DNA from: Algoriphagus yeomjeoni
GTDB taxonomy: Bacteria; Bacteroidota; Bacteroidia; Cytophagales; Cyclobacteriaceae
NCBI RefSeq assembly: GCF_003259505.1
Contig: NZ_QLLK01000010.1
Location: 1 to 64,000, forward strand
Direction of reading: 5' to 3'
Length of the DNA stretch: 64,000 nucleotides
Numbering within the stretch: the first letter of the stretch is position 1; each line of letters opens with the position of its first letter. Positions 1 to 10,663 of this stretch are shown here, piece after piece. Under the pieces are notes generated by a model, which did no database searches, was not told the origin of the DNA, and saw only the letters and a list, made by a program, of their open reading frames with translations. Made by a program: the position numbers and the translations under genes.

Positions 1-50
1 TAACTATAGGTCTGGTTACCGCAAAAAACCAGTAGTGCCAGCCAATGCAT

Positions 51-839
51 TTAATGACCCAAACCATCCAAGTCTTTAAAATAATACTCCACCTTCTCAT
101 TTCCTTTTTCTTTCAACCCATCCATCTGAACCAACTCCTTCACTTCCTTTTTGATCTCCCTGAAGGAACCGATCTCAAAGCCGATCTTGAGCTGAACCCT
201 GCTTTTGTACAAACTTGACTTTTCGTCAAAAAATGGATCAACGGATCCCATCACCACAGAGCGGATTACCTTACCTATAGGGATGGCTCTACCAACCGCG
301 AAGCTGGATGCCCAAGCTTTTCCATCGAAATTCCTTGATTCATATCCCGCAGGATTGGTGATGGTCACCTGATTGCGGTTTACCGTGCCCTGAGCAAACC
401 AATTCCATTTACTGAAACGTAAGCAGGTAAATACACCGAACCCTTCTCTTCTGAGTTGTTCATCGGCATCAAACTGCTTTTTCCAAGAAACCCCTCCCAA
501 AATGGATAACTGCTGGGAAAAGGAATAGGAAAGTCCATAATCAAACAGCAACCCATCCCCAAAGGAAGTCAGCGGATCATACCAGAGAACCATACCGACA
601 CGGTGAAAAAATGGTTGTCCAGCCAGTTGATTTGTTTCAAAAAATTCTTCCTTTTTCTTATTAATGTCAGATGAAATAGTCTTAATATTCCCAAGGGAAT
701 CAACTTTCAGTTTGGAAAAATCTTTACCTGCCTTTTGAATGTATTCTTCACTGATATGCCCAGCTTTCTCGGTTGCAAGTGCTTTGGCTTGATCAAAAGG
801 CACTTCAGAAGGCAATCCATTTTTGGGCACAGCTCCCAC
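51..839 (-). pseudogene. C-terminal part of a beta-barrel-like hypothetical protein, 5' end lost
   Basis: The frame reads on the minus strand from a GTG at 839 to a TAA at 51-53 (262 residues). There is no signal peptide, and the frame upstream stays open for only seven more codons before a TGA at 861-863, exactly where the composition becomes abnormal. The true start is therefore probably missing. The first 75 residues are polar and helical. After that come alternating aromatic/hydrophobic stretches (for example VGMVLWYDPL, GLLFDYGLSYSFS, WNWFAQGTV) that look like outer-membrane beta strands. I recognise no family. The last 30 residues are charged. It lies downstream of the RHS locus on the same strand. 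Whether it is really truncated or only separated from its 5' end by bad sequence cannot be told here. Confidence 0.55.
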
Positions 840-3800
840 AACACACCTCCAACAGAAAACTCAGAAAGCGCCGAGCCTCGAAGAAAAAACACATCGTACA
901 ACACCCCAGAGATGTGCGCCCACAGTGGGCACAAGACACACACAGGGCAGAGCCCCGAGAGATTCGCAGTACTCGGAAACAACAGAGACCACAGCACACA
1001 CACACCTCAGATAGGCCAAAACCGCGCTGGAAACACACACACCCGACAAAAGGTGTTTTGCACAACATTCCAGATCGCCTCCCCGAAGATACCCACACAC
1101 AAAAACACGCTCCACAGCGTTACGCTCCCCTGCCAAAAAACCGCTGCGCCTCTCACTTGCCACAAGGAAAAGACGCTAACACGCCGGACACTCTCACGCG
1201 ATATCCCCCAAAGCTCTGAGAGCTCACACCACAGAAAAACAAAAGACTTCAAGAGAGTCAAGATCCGCGAGAGCTCACACATAAGGGAATCATGCGACGG
1301 AGGGAAAAGCAGAAACAGAATGAGAAATCCAAAGTAAGGGAAGCCTAGAATGCAAGCCACGACACAAATAGAAAGCGAAAAAAAAAGAGGAGGAAACCAT
1401 GAAGGAAAGAAAAAAAATAAACTCTGAACGCACAAAAAATAGGACGAAACAAAGAAGAAAATAACAAAAATAAAAACATTAATCAGGACAGAATTGTCAA
1501 ACCAAATAAAAATACAAAAATAATTTAAAAGAAAAGGGGAAAGTTATCTATCTGAAACGTAACAAATACGTCCAGCAAACCTTGAACTCCAACCGCAAAA
1601 CACAAGATAAAGAAAAAAACAGAAACAAAAGACAATTGGAACACACTACACATACACCGATGCACGTACCCCTACACCAACAGGGAGAAATAAAAGCCTA
1701 AATTCACATCAAGGAAGAAAAAACACACCTACCCCAACGGAACGGAACAGATCGTACAAACAACGCATTATCAAAATCAACCAAACGACTAAAATAGGAA
1801 AACAGGCCAACATCAACTCAATATAAAAAGAAAAAAAAAAAACCCTACCCAATGCAAAAAAAACCAAAACAAAGAAAAAGAAGAAAACCAACAAAATCAA
1901 AACCAAAAATAACAAGGAAAAAACAATCAGCAGCTAAAGCGTTGGCCACTACACCAAAGACCAGAAAACCAAACCAAATTGATCGACCCTTTACATCAAA
2001 TAAAAAAAATAAATTAGAGAACTCATCAAAACCAAATGCCCCCACAACAAAATACGCCATACTAAACAAAAGACCCAAAACAAAATCAACACCAACACCA
2101 ATTGAAACATCAAAGGGCGCGCCATAAGTACAAAATACTATAACAACAATGACCAATATTGAAACCCAAAAAAAACAATCACCAACAACACCAAAAACCA
2201 ACAAAAAGCATTCTAAAAAAGGACCACACAATAGGCCACTAAATGACACAGCATAACCCAACCAATCCACCAAACAGAAACAACTTAAAGCCATAGAATT
2301 AAAACCAGTCCAGACAAAGGGTGAAAAATTAGGACCTACAGCGCAAACTGATCCAGAAGCTCTACTACAACAACTCAACCTGCAAAGACTAACCCGAAAA
2401 GTATGAAAACCACCACAACCACCTCCACAAACACCATCACAAACACAAACCCTGAACCGCCCAAATATACCAAAAGCTGGCAAAACACCGCAACAGAAAA
2501 ATCGCAAGGGGGAATAAAAAGAAGAACTGAACCCAAAAAGCCACCTCACCCGACCCCAAAAACGACCCACACCAAAAAACCAAGATAAGGTACAGTCACA
2601 CCAACCCCACCTACTCCTACACAACTACCCAGCCAAAGAACACTTCCAAAATCACGTTGAAATGCAAGTAACAAAGAAAGAAAAAAAACACCAACTGCCC
2701 GGAAAAACCTGAACAAAAAAGCCGGAACAGAGGCAAAAAAACCCCCATCACGGCCCGCAACCCACATCAAAGAAAGATCAGTAAATACAACGGGGATATC
2801 AACCCCGAAATCGTAAGCGAGGAAAACACAACAAGAAAACACCAAAGGCTCAACAACAACCCAGAACACGAGAACAGAAACACAAACCCCAACCCCATAG
2901 ACAAAATACTGAACAACAAAAAACTCAAACACTTCCTCCACAAAAAAGAAGAACCGATGCAAAGGAAAAGCAAAAACACAAACTAAACCAGCTATTCTCA
3001 TCCCAAATGAATAACAACAAGTCAACTGAACAACAAGAACAAAAAGACAAACAACCACTAGAAGACCAAAAAAAACATTCGAAAAACCATCAATGACGAC
3101 AAACGACTCCAGAAAACCATTTCTCCCGACCCACAGGGGCTTAAAAAAGAGAACATCACTACCCCCTGCAGCATGAAGCACCAAAAACACTACCCACTCA
3201 GAAAAGACACCAACAAAATCGAACAAAACCGAAACTAAGAAACTATCAAGAATCTTCCTAACGTTAATCCCTGCCAAAAACAACCTTGGCACCGACAAAA
3301 GCAAAAATGAAAGAATAAGAAACCCCAATAGAAAACAAATAACTAAACCCAGAATATGACCACCAAACAACAGGATAAACCCACCTATAAAAAAACTTAC
3401 TCAAATAACAAACCCGCAGCATGCTCCAAAAAAGAGAACCACCAAACCCACCAACAAAAGAAACCCTGAAAGAACGAATTACACTCAACAAGGTCCCAAC
3501 ACCCGCACACGGCAACCCTCCAACCAAAACACCGAACCCCCCCAAAAAAGATCGGTGACCACAAAACCCAAAAGTCGAAACACAAAAATTGGCCAAAACT
3601 CCGTAAAGACTACTCCAGAAAGTACAGACACCAAAAGGCATATCACCAATCATGTCACCCAAACTCCCAGAACCAGACGGACCAAAACCAAACAATCCAC
3701 CTAGAAAAACACAAAAAAAAATACCCAAATATCAAAAAACAACATACAACGAAACACCTCGGCAAAAAACGACAAGAACACACTAAATACATAAACAAAC

Positions 3801-5542
3801 CCACCCAGAAAGACAATCAGAAAGAAAACACCAAGAGTGAAAGTCGTACAACAAAACATAACCCCCTCGGCATCAAAAAAGCACCCAATCAAATGCAAAA
3901 CCACGACAAATCCAATCAAGAGGGGCAACTCATACAAAGTGGAAGGGAGAAACCCAATCCCCGAAGTCGCCCAACAAATCAAAAACACCCCATCATCAAA
4001 CCGAAACACCATACATACAGACCCCCCAATCATAAAACCAGAACACCCCAAAGTAAAACAAATCCCATCCGCAATACAAGTAAACATATGCCCAGAAAAA
4101 CCAAAACTCAAAACCCAAACCGGACAGTAACAACCACCAGAAGAAATAGTCCCTTTCCTACACAATCACAGAACACAAACGCATCAACAACAAAATGTCA
4201 AACCAAACGACCACCGAACCAACGCCCACCACAAAGAAGTGCAAAAAGCAGCAAAAGAAAACAGAAACAACCTCTTCCAAAAATCAAAACAAGACCCAAA
4301 AATTCTCTGAAAAGAATCCCTAGCACACTTCAAATCAACCCCAGAAATAATCCCATAGAAAATACAGCAACCAAACCCAAAAACCCAAAAAATCCACAAC
4401 ACAAAAGGACAGCAAAACCGAGAAAGGAAGGAAGCATAAAGAGGAGGCAACCAAACCACGCGAGTGGACTAACAACAAACAGTCCAAAGCGCACACCAGT
4501 CTTTCCTGACCAACAGCCCCAATAAAGCAGACGAAAACCGCACGATAGTTTGTGCCAGCCAAGAATTTACCATCTACCTGAAAGCACACAATCGCTCCCC
4601 AAGAGAATAACTAGAGACGTCAAGGACATAAAAAGCTGACCCTGCTCCCACACAACCAGGAAACATAACCTCAAAACTCTGTAACAAAATGCCACGAAAA
4701 GCACACTCCAGAGTACGATACCATCGAAAACCCCAGCGATTAAGCGACTGCATCCGGAGCATACATCCTCGACAAAAAAAAAAGGACACCTCCGGCAAAC
4801 AATAACCCGCTCAAACTACCCACATGATCCTAAAAGTAAAACTCCCCCCAAAAACCATCGACGCCGGCAAATAAGCGCACAAATTAAAAGAAAAGGAAAT
4901 ACAGAACGCAGGCAAGCAACACCATATACAAGAAGGAACAAAGCCACTGGATCAAGCCGCCAAGGCTAATGAAAAACCGCTGAGACAATTTAGAACATGG
5001 GCCACAGTAGGCAAAAAGAAACTGCGCCAAACTCTAAAAAATAACCTCCCAAGGCAGACAGAGAGAGCCATAGCAAAGCACGGGAAAACCATCCACCACG
5101 AGCGACACCAAAGCCCCCCACTCATCGCAACCACAACCCGCCCTAACCCGGCACAAAAAAACTCGAGCAAGACAACGCCGACCAAGATCGTTAAACAGAA
5201 CCTAGCACAACCAACGAAAAAATATATGAAAAAAAGACCCTAAACAATCAACAACACAACAGTCCAAGGAACAGCTGAAATACATACATTCCATCCAACA
5301 GACATTAACATAGAAACCAGACGTCATTCCCGAAACAAAAAATAGAAAGGCCACACCCAAGGCAAAAAAACTCGCCCAGGACAGCCTAAAAGCACGGTCA
5401 TAAAAAGAATTGTAAGCCCTAAAAAAAAAGAGAACACCACAAAAAGCCTGCCATCCCCAGCAGACACGCGAGAAATAAACAACGAAGCATGGCCATAAAC
5501 CCCCAAATAACTAGCAAAAAATCGTCCGGGTACAACCACAAA
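840..5542. other. 4.7 kb block of extreme A/C strand bias without credible genes
   Basis: The composition differs sharply from both flanks. Positions 2161-2220 hold 38 A, 16 C, 2 G and 4 T; 3001-3060 hold 34 A, 15 C, 5 G and 6 T. The flank at 6241-6300 holds 21 A, 14 C, 7 G and 18 T. The block opens with CA-dinucleotide runs and higher GC (about 840-1340) and then becomes A-rich. Minus-strand frames of 259 and 274 residues occur, but they are built almost only of Phe, Val, Gly, Leu, Cys and Trp, as expected when A is rare on that strand and stop codons are therefore rare. I see no domain, signal peptide, repeat unit or RNA. Genes on both edges break at its borders. The simplest reading is low-quality or misassembled sequence filling the hard-to-assemble RHS region; a biological origin would be extraordinary. 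Confidence 0.85.
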
Positions 5543-6127
5543 TCAACGAACATAATAAGCGCTGGAACCAACCCCGGAAAACACGGTAACTCCTTTGTTA
5601 GATCCCGACCAAGAATTCCCAGGAGCAGAGTTTTTCAGTACCTTCCCAACAGGGGAATTCTCATAAGAAATTCTCTCAAAGAAATTGGCTTCCGATGAAT
5701 AAATTGTCGACAATCTAGAGTTATAAGAAGACCCGGGAGTCTGAACAATTTTACCGGAATTTGTTGTTGAAGGATAGGGAGATAAACCATATTTGGACCT
5801 TCCATAGGCATCATATACAAATGGCCTCACCAAATCTTTTCCTGTTGGTGAAACCTGATAAAACACCTCTTGCAGGGGTTTTCCCAGCCCATCTGTATAA
5901 TAAGTAGTAGTTAAAGCCTGCTCTTTAGTCGGGTTACTTAAAATCAATTCTATGGGAACTTTAAAGGCCCATTCTCTAACTACATTGATATTTGCGGTCG
6001 AAGAGATAGAAGGAATCGATAATGTCTCCGGACTTAAAGCAGTTGAGGTAGTAATGCTAGTGGGTAAATTCTGTCCAAGAATCAATCTAGGCAATAAAAG
6101 TAGAAACCCCATAATTAACTTTTTCAT
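5543..6127 (-). pseudogene. DUF6443-type RHS repeat protein, N-terminal fragment
   Basis: The ATG at 6127-6125 gives a clean signal peptide (MKKLIMGFLLLLPRLILGQ); a TTG two codons earlier is possible but less likely. Only about 194 residues remain before a TGA at 5543-5545. The sequence shows the family's opening region: a DGLGKPLQEV segment followed by a YD-type repeat, VYDAYGRSKYGLSPYP, and NSWSGSNKGVTVFSG near the break. Proteins of this family in Bacteroidota are usually well over 1000 residues, with an RHS shell and a variable C-terminal domain that is often a toxin. That body is missing, and the frame stops as the composition block begins. It starts 2 bases after the preceding gene, so the two are cotranscribed. 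The assignment to DUF6443 is from recall of the motif style. Confidence 0.75.
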
Positions 6128-6129
6128 AA

Positions 6130-9100
6130 TCAATAATTAAAAGCTGCTTTGTATTGATAAAAAAACTGTTTATACCGTTCATTAAAGCCGTTCTTGCTCA
6201 TCACCAATCTTCTTTGACTATCGTAGGAGTAATTGCTTGGCAACATTTCCTGTGAATTTTCATACGCCAATCCTACAAAAGGAATATATCCAAACGTTTG
6301 CATTCGAGTGTTTGCTGGCTGTAACCTAACCTCATCGACTAAAATACCCGAGCCTTGAATCAGTACAGAAGTAACTCCGGTGAATTTATACTGATAAATC
6401 AACCAACTCGAGTTAATATCCGAATTGGAGATTCCTGAATCAGAAACGGTTGTAGTGCCCTTTTTAACAATTAAATTTGGGGTTTCACTTCCATTTTTCT
6501 TAACCGCAAATGTCAATACATAGGTTAATGAAGAGTTCAAACCAGATTTGGAGATTGAATTGGAAGAAATAGCAAAAACCGTTGAACCCGTGAATGCAGG
6601 TGTATTCAAGGGAGTAGAAGGAATAGTATATGTCCATCCTCCTTTGAAATTACTTTCGAAACTGGTATAAGCCAAATCTGTATCAGTAGCATTGAAATTT
6701 GTCAGGAATACTACCGGCTTTGAATCATAATGATCATATAGAATTTTGGTTTTTACCTGATTATCCCTAATTAAAGTAGGGTAATTTTTTGTGTTGTATG
6801 ATAAAACTTCTGATACAAGCCTTATTCCTGTACTTAAAACCGGATTAGACAGATTTAAACTATAAGAGCTACTTGGATCTTGCAAATCAATAGTATAAGA
6901 TTTAGAATGAACCCTTTTACTATTAATTGATTCAAGTGGAAAGTAACCTCCTCCAACAGTATATTCAGTAGTTCCTCTAATCTTTTTATCCAAAAATAAA
7001 ATCGGCTCTTTATACAAAGTATAATTTCCTTGTGTTCCTATTTCATCCGTATAATAATAATATCTACTTTTTGCCTCTCCACTGGTATTAGTATCTCTGA
7101 ATACTGCCTTGGTGGTTTGGCTATTAAGTGAATCTATCGAAAAGAAAACATTGGTTTCAAATACTTTCCCACTTCGGAATATCTTCTTTGTTTCTTTTGT
7201 CTTTGAGACTAAAGCTGATATATACCCATATTTGAAAAGATTATAAACAGCGGGCTTAAAAAGCCATTGTTGTCCCGGTTCCACTTCAGCTCGCTCCCTA
7301 TTTAGTTTCATTCCAAAAGAATAAAAAGAACTTGGACCTGCACTTTTTTGAAACTGTGTATTATTGGTGACAAACGTTTTGTACTGATAAGCAGTCTCCT
7401 CAATTTTCTCCAAAGCCCCTCCATAACCTTTGAAGGTTTCAGTTTTTGTTGGGATTCCATAGGTCCAATCATAGTTAATGCTAGCAACAGAAACTGAAGG
7501 ATTTGGTACGATATCACCAATTTTCGAAAAATGATAAACTACCTTGCCCTGAGAGCCGTCATTCATAATCTCTTCAACTCTCGAATAAGAAACACTATAG
7601 GTTTTTCCCATAAATTGGGATAACTGATCGTCACTTGATACCATAAAAAATTGACAATCCAGCTTGTAAGGTCCCGTGTCTAAGTCATGCTGCCATTGAT
7701 TCTGAGCATCAATAAAATTCACAGAGCTTTGTAAATTATCAATGAGTCCTGAAGAATTCGATGTTCCTTCTGAAATATATTTATAGTCCTTATAATTAGC
7801 TAAAACGTTTGAATCGGTATAGGAATTAATTCTTTTTATCCTTACTCCAGGACCAACCTTATTTAAATTAGAAAAGTAAACTAGGTTCTGCTCATATTCA
7901 AATGTTGAATAACCACCTGTTGGATAATTTATTCGGTTCAACATCCCAGCTGTTACCCTACTAGCTTGCGGCTCCCTATTTGCCCCGTTGGGATTATGGG
8001 TAGAAACAGTCGGAATAGCACTATAAACATAATTGTAAATGTGATATCCGTAATAATCTTGGTCATAGGACAACCTAGGAGAAAGATTACCATTATACGC
8101 AAAAGAATAAATCTGATCAGTATCAACTGTTACCTGATCTAATTTCAGTCTTTTATCCCAGGCTGTTTGATGGTTCGGTCCCGTAGTACCTGAAGAAGAA
8201 GAATAGGAAGTTGAAAACTCGATTTTCTTAACCGGGCTTACATCACCCATATTATAAACTTCAAGATACTGAAGTGCTTTTGCACCTGGTAAATCTTCCC
8301 TGGTCCCATCACCGGTAGATTCAGTTTTATATTTAAAAATTACCTGCTCATTCTCAGAAGTCTCAATTCTGATAAGCCTTTTCCCGGAAACTGAACTTTC
8401 TTGAATGCAGTTAACATCAATTAAGTTATTATCTGCCTGGCATCCATTTCCTGTAATCCATGAATACTTTTGTTCTGTTCTGTTAATTGCATAGGAATAA
8501 TTCTCATCCTCATAAAAGAAATTAATGACTCCACCTTCCTTTGATTCTACTTTTGATAAGTAATAAGAATTATTATAGATTCCAACATTGACACATCCTC
8601 CGGATTCCAAATAAAGAGAGCCAGGGCATCCAGGAGGCAGATAAGTAGTTTCAACTACATCAAAAGTATATTGCGTATAATTTTTATCAATTACCAGATA
8701 AGAATTCCCAAGATCCACTATAGTCAATCCTGTATAGGGCACTTCCCTATAAACGTCTTGATAAACTGGAACCATTACTCCAGAATGGCTGCCAAAATTA
8801 AAATTTATAACATCAGGTTCAGTATCGACACAGTTATTCAATCCATCATGTGCCCACATGTAATCAACATTATTCCTACTATCTGGAAAGGAAGTGGTAG
8901 TCGTATGAGGATTAAACGTTGAAAAATTAGTAGGAAGCTGAACATAATCCCCCCCAATTTTATTTGCAGTATTAGCTAACACACCAGAGGCATTCAGTGC
9001 CCACCCAAGACCTACATTTGAAGAAACCTGATTCACCTTGATCCCGCCACCGTGGTAAGAGAGTCCTATATTATGTGAATACCCATTTACAGTAACAGTA

Positions 9101-9393
9101 TGAATAGGAATTCCGATGTTGGCAACCCCTGTAGAATGATTAACGGGGGTCTCACCAAACTGTCCCAAAGAAGCCATTTGAGGAGAGGGTGGGACTTGCA
9201 TCTTTCGAAAAGGTTCTACTGAACTAAATGGCTCTGAAAACATATTCATTGTCAAAGCCTCTTGTTCTTTCTTTACTGTATCAGATTTTGCCTTATCAGT
9301 TTCTTGACTAGAACTTTGCGCCCAAGATGTGCTAACACATAAGCTAAATACAATAAAAAGTGTTGCAAAAGAAAACAGTATATTCCTATTCAT
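6130..9393 (-). CDS. Large secreted YD/RHS-type companion protein
   Basis: This is a 1087-residue protein with a signal peptide (residues 1-26, ending STSWAQ). Near residues 75-145 it carries the hallmark of Bacteroidota RHS-companion proteins: GETPVNHSTGVANIGIPI, then a Gly-rich SYHGGGIKV and VGLGWALNASG. The middle is a long beta-rich region with many Tyr/Asn/Ser residues. The C-terminus has a lone YD-type repeat (YSYDSQRRLVMSKNG) ending in FFYQYKAAFNY. Such proteins are typically encoded immediately before a DUF6443 RHS gene, as here. The role is inferred as a cell-surface or secreted RHS cage component, possibly delivering a toxin. The export route is not shown by the sequence. Confidence 0.75.
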   Translation of the reverse strand: MNRNILFSFATLFIVFSLCVSTSWAQSSSQETDKAKSDTVKKEQEALTMNMFSEPFSSVEPFRKMQVPPSPQMASLGQFGETPVNHSTGVANIGIPIHTVTVNGYSHNIGLSYHGGGIKVNQVSSNVGLGWALNASGVLANTANKIGGDYVQLPTNFSTFNPHTTTTSFPDSRNNVDYMWAHDGLNNCVDTEPDVINFNFGSHSGVMVPVYQDVYREVPYTGLTIVDLGNSYLVIDKNYTQYTFDVVETTYLPPGCPGSLYLESGGCVNVGIYNNSYYLSKVESKEGGVINFFYEDENYSYAINRTEQKYSWITGNGCQADNNLIDVNCIQESSVSGKRLIRIETSENEQVIFKYKTESTGDGTREDLPGAKALQYLEVYNMGDVSPVKKIEFSTSYSSSSGTTGPNHQTAWDKRLKLDQVTVDTDQIYSFAYNGNLSPRLSYDQDYYGYHIYNYVYSAIPTVSTHNPNGANREPQASRVTAGMLNRINYPTGGYSTFEYEQNLVYFSNLNKVGPGVRIKRINSYTDSNVLANYKDYKYISEGTSNSSGLIDNLQSSVNFIDAQNQWQHDLDTGPYKLDCQFFMVSSDDQLSQFMGKTYSVSYSRVEEIMNDGSQGKVVYHFSKIGDIVPNPSVSVASINYDWTYGIPTKTETFKGYGGALEKIEETAYQYKTFVTNNTQFQKSAGPSSFYSFGMKLNRERAEVEPGQQWLFKPAVYNLFKYGYISALVSKTKETKKIFRSGKVFETNVFFSIDSLNSQTTKAVFRDTNTSGEAKSRYYYYTDEIGTQGNYTLYKEPILFLDKKIRGTTEYTVGGGYFPLESINSKRVHSKSYTIDLQDPSSSYSLNLSNPVLSTGIRLVSEVLSYNTKNYPTLIRDNQVKTKILYDHYDSKPVVFLTNFNATDTDLAYTSFESNFKGGWTYTIPSTPLNTPAFTGSTVFAISSNSISKSGLNSSLTYVLTFAVKKNGSETPNLIVKKGTTTVSDSGISNSDINSSWLIYQYKFTGVTSVLIQGSGILVDEVRLQPANTRMQTFGYIPFVGLAYENSQEMLPSNYSYDSQRRLVMSKNGFNERYKQFFYQYKAAFNY

Positions 9394-9899
9394 ATTTAGA
9401 CTTTATTGTTATACATCACAATAGAAATCAAAATCCTGATTATAAAAAAATACCCTATACAAGGTATTGGAAGTGTGAGTAAATTTACATCAAAATATAA
9501 AATGTTAAATACTGTATATATAAGGCTAAAAAGGCACTTTATTTTTAAAATGACTGCAGACTGAATTATTACATAACTCATTTGTAATCAGCGTTAAAAA
9601 TTTTAGCATTTTTTTTGTTAAATATTTATTTTCTGCCTAAAACTCAATTTTATCAAAACATTCAATTGGTAATTGAATCTCTCAACAAACTTTAGATACT
9701 TATTTTCGATTTTTCTAACTATAAAAAGCAGGAAGCTTGAGTTATACAAAAAAATTAGTTAGAGTGACAAAAATGACTTTACAAAAAATAATTGAAACCT
9801 CACAGCCCTAGCAAAAGTAAAATTGCAATAGCTACTCAATCACTTTTAATACTAAAAAGCATCAACAGAAGTGCCTATTAATTCAATAAAAAGAGAGCC
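9394..9899. other. AT-rich intergenic region upstream of the RHS locus
   Basis: Some 500 bases lie between the start of the RHS companion gene and the end of the radC-like gene, both on the minus strand. The DNA is very AT-rich with short A and T runs. It presumably carries the promoter of the RHS genes (minus strand, near 9400-9500) and separates them from the transfer operon. A 61-residue frame on the minus strand (9396-9581) is hydrophobic and has no coding character. I see no RNA gene. Confidence 0.4.
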
Positions 9900-10370
9900 T
9901 TAGAGCTCCCCTTCATCTGCAAAGGAATAATAGCCTTCAGTTGTAACAATAACATGATCTAGAACAGGCAGATCCAAAGCCTTACCTATTTCCACCAATC
10001 TTCTGGTCATTCTTTTATCCTGATCAGAGGGCAACAGGTTTCCGGAAGGATGGTTATGGCTTACAATAATCGACTGGGCACATCCTTTCAATGCCGCACC
10101 AAAAACCAGTTTGGCATCCACAACTGTGCCCGCAGTTCCTCCTTTTGAAATCGTACAAATCCCCAGTACCCTATTGGCTCGGTTAAGCAGCATGACCTGA
10201 AAATGTTCAGCCAGCTCCAGGGTATCCTTATCCCAAAAGCTATATAGCACTTCATACACCTGTCTGGAACATCCTACTTTTGGGCGTTGGGATGATTTTA
10301 CTTTTGGACTATAGCCCAGTGTAATTTCTGCTACTTCATTGAGATTGATAATTTGATTTACAGCTTCCAT
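9900..10370 (-). CDS. RadC-family JAB/MPN metalloprotease-like protein
   Basis: The 156-residue protein has the JAB/MPN+ zinc signature: H105-x-H107-P-S-G110 followed by Asp116, with an upstream Glu55 in the FQVMLLN strand. Members of this family found on mobile elements lack the N-terminal helix-hairpin-helix region of chromosomal RadC, as this one does. Despite the name, RadC is not shown to repair DNA in general; a Zn-dependent isopeptidase-like activity is suggested by fold only. It lies downstream of the tra operon in the same direction, a common place for radC-like genes in Bacteroidota conjugative elements. It is separated from the preceding gene by a terminator and 290 bases, so it likely has its own promoter. 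Confidence 0.85.
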   Translation of the reverse strand: MEAVNQIINLNEVAEITLGYSPKVKSSQRPKVGCSRQVYEVLYSFWDKDTLELAEHFQVMLLNRANRVLGICTISKGGTAGTVVDAKLVFGAALKGCAQSIIVSHNHPSGNLLPSDQDKRMTRRLVEIGKALDLPVLDHVIVTTEGYYSFADEGEL

Positions 10371-10593
10371 GATAACTACGTTTAAGTTAGAAATTATTTA
10401 GGATGCCATACACAGGTGTACCGGGAGCAAGGAAGCAGGAAACGGAATAAATAGCGCAGCGCAGCAAGCGGCTTTATGCCGTAGTCTGCTGACCGCCCCG
10501 ACCGGGACGCCTAGCTTTGTACCGAAATAATAAGAACCGGAACTTCCCTCCTATTCAACTCAGTAATTCTTGAAATCTCAAAAAAACAAGACA

Positions 10594-10620
10594 CAAAAAA
10601 ACCCGGTTTATAACCGGGCT
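10594..10620 (-). terminator. Rho-independent terminator after the transfer operon
   Basis: A perfect 7-bp stem (CCCGGTT at 10602-10608, AACCGGG at 10612-10618) with a 3-base loop is followed on the minus strand by seven T. It lies 44-70 bases past the stop of the DUF3945-related gene, and so ends the tra operon. Confidence 0.85.
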
Positions 10621-10663
10621 TTAAAGTAAAACTTCACCAACACTTAAATTAAGGCTAACAACC

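Noticed and set aside
735-1435. Overlapping plus- and minus-strand frames of 100-200 residues
   Set aside because: They are Lys/Thr/His/Pro-rich or Cys/Val/Phe-rich translations of the CA-rich start of the block and have no family likeness.
1845-3370. Long minus-strand frames (259 and 274 residues) in the A/C block
   Set aside because: They are composed almost only of Phe, Val, Gly, Leu, Cys and Trp. With A scarce on that strand, stop codons are rare and long frames are expected by chance. No signal, domain or start context supports them.
3701-4525. Frames of 154 and 210 residues on opposite strands
   Set aside because: Same composition effect; the plus-strand one is mostly Lys, Asn, Thr, Pro and Gln.
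840-5542. Diversity-generating retroelement or telomere-like repeat as explanation of the block
   Set aside because: There is no reverse transcriptase gene, no template/variable repeat pair and no regular repeat unit.
9396-9581. 61-residue minus-strand frame before the RHS companion gene
   Set aside because: It is an AT-rich intergenic reading with no start context or motif.
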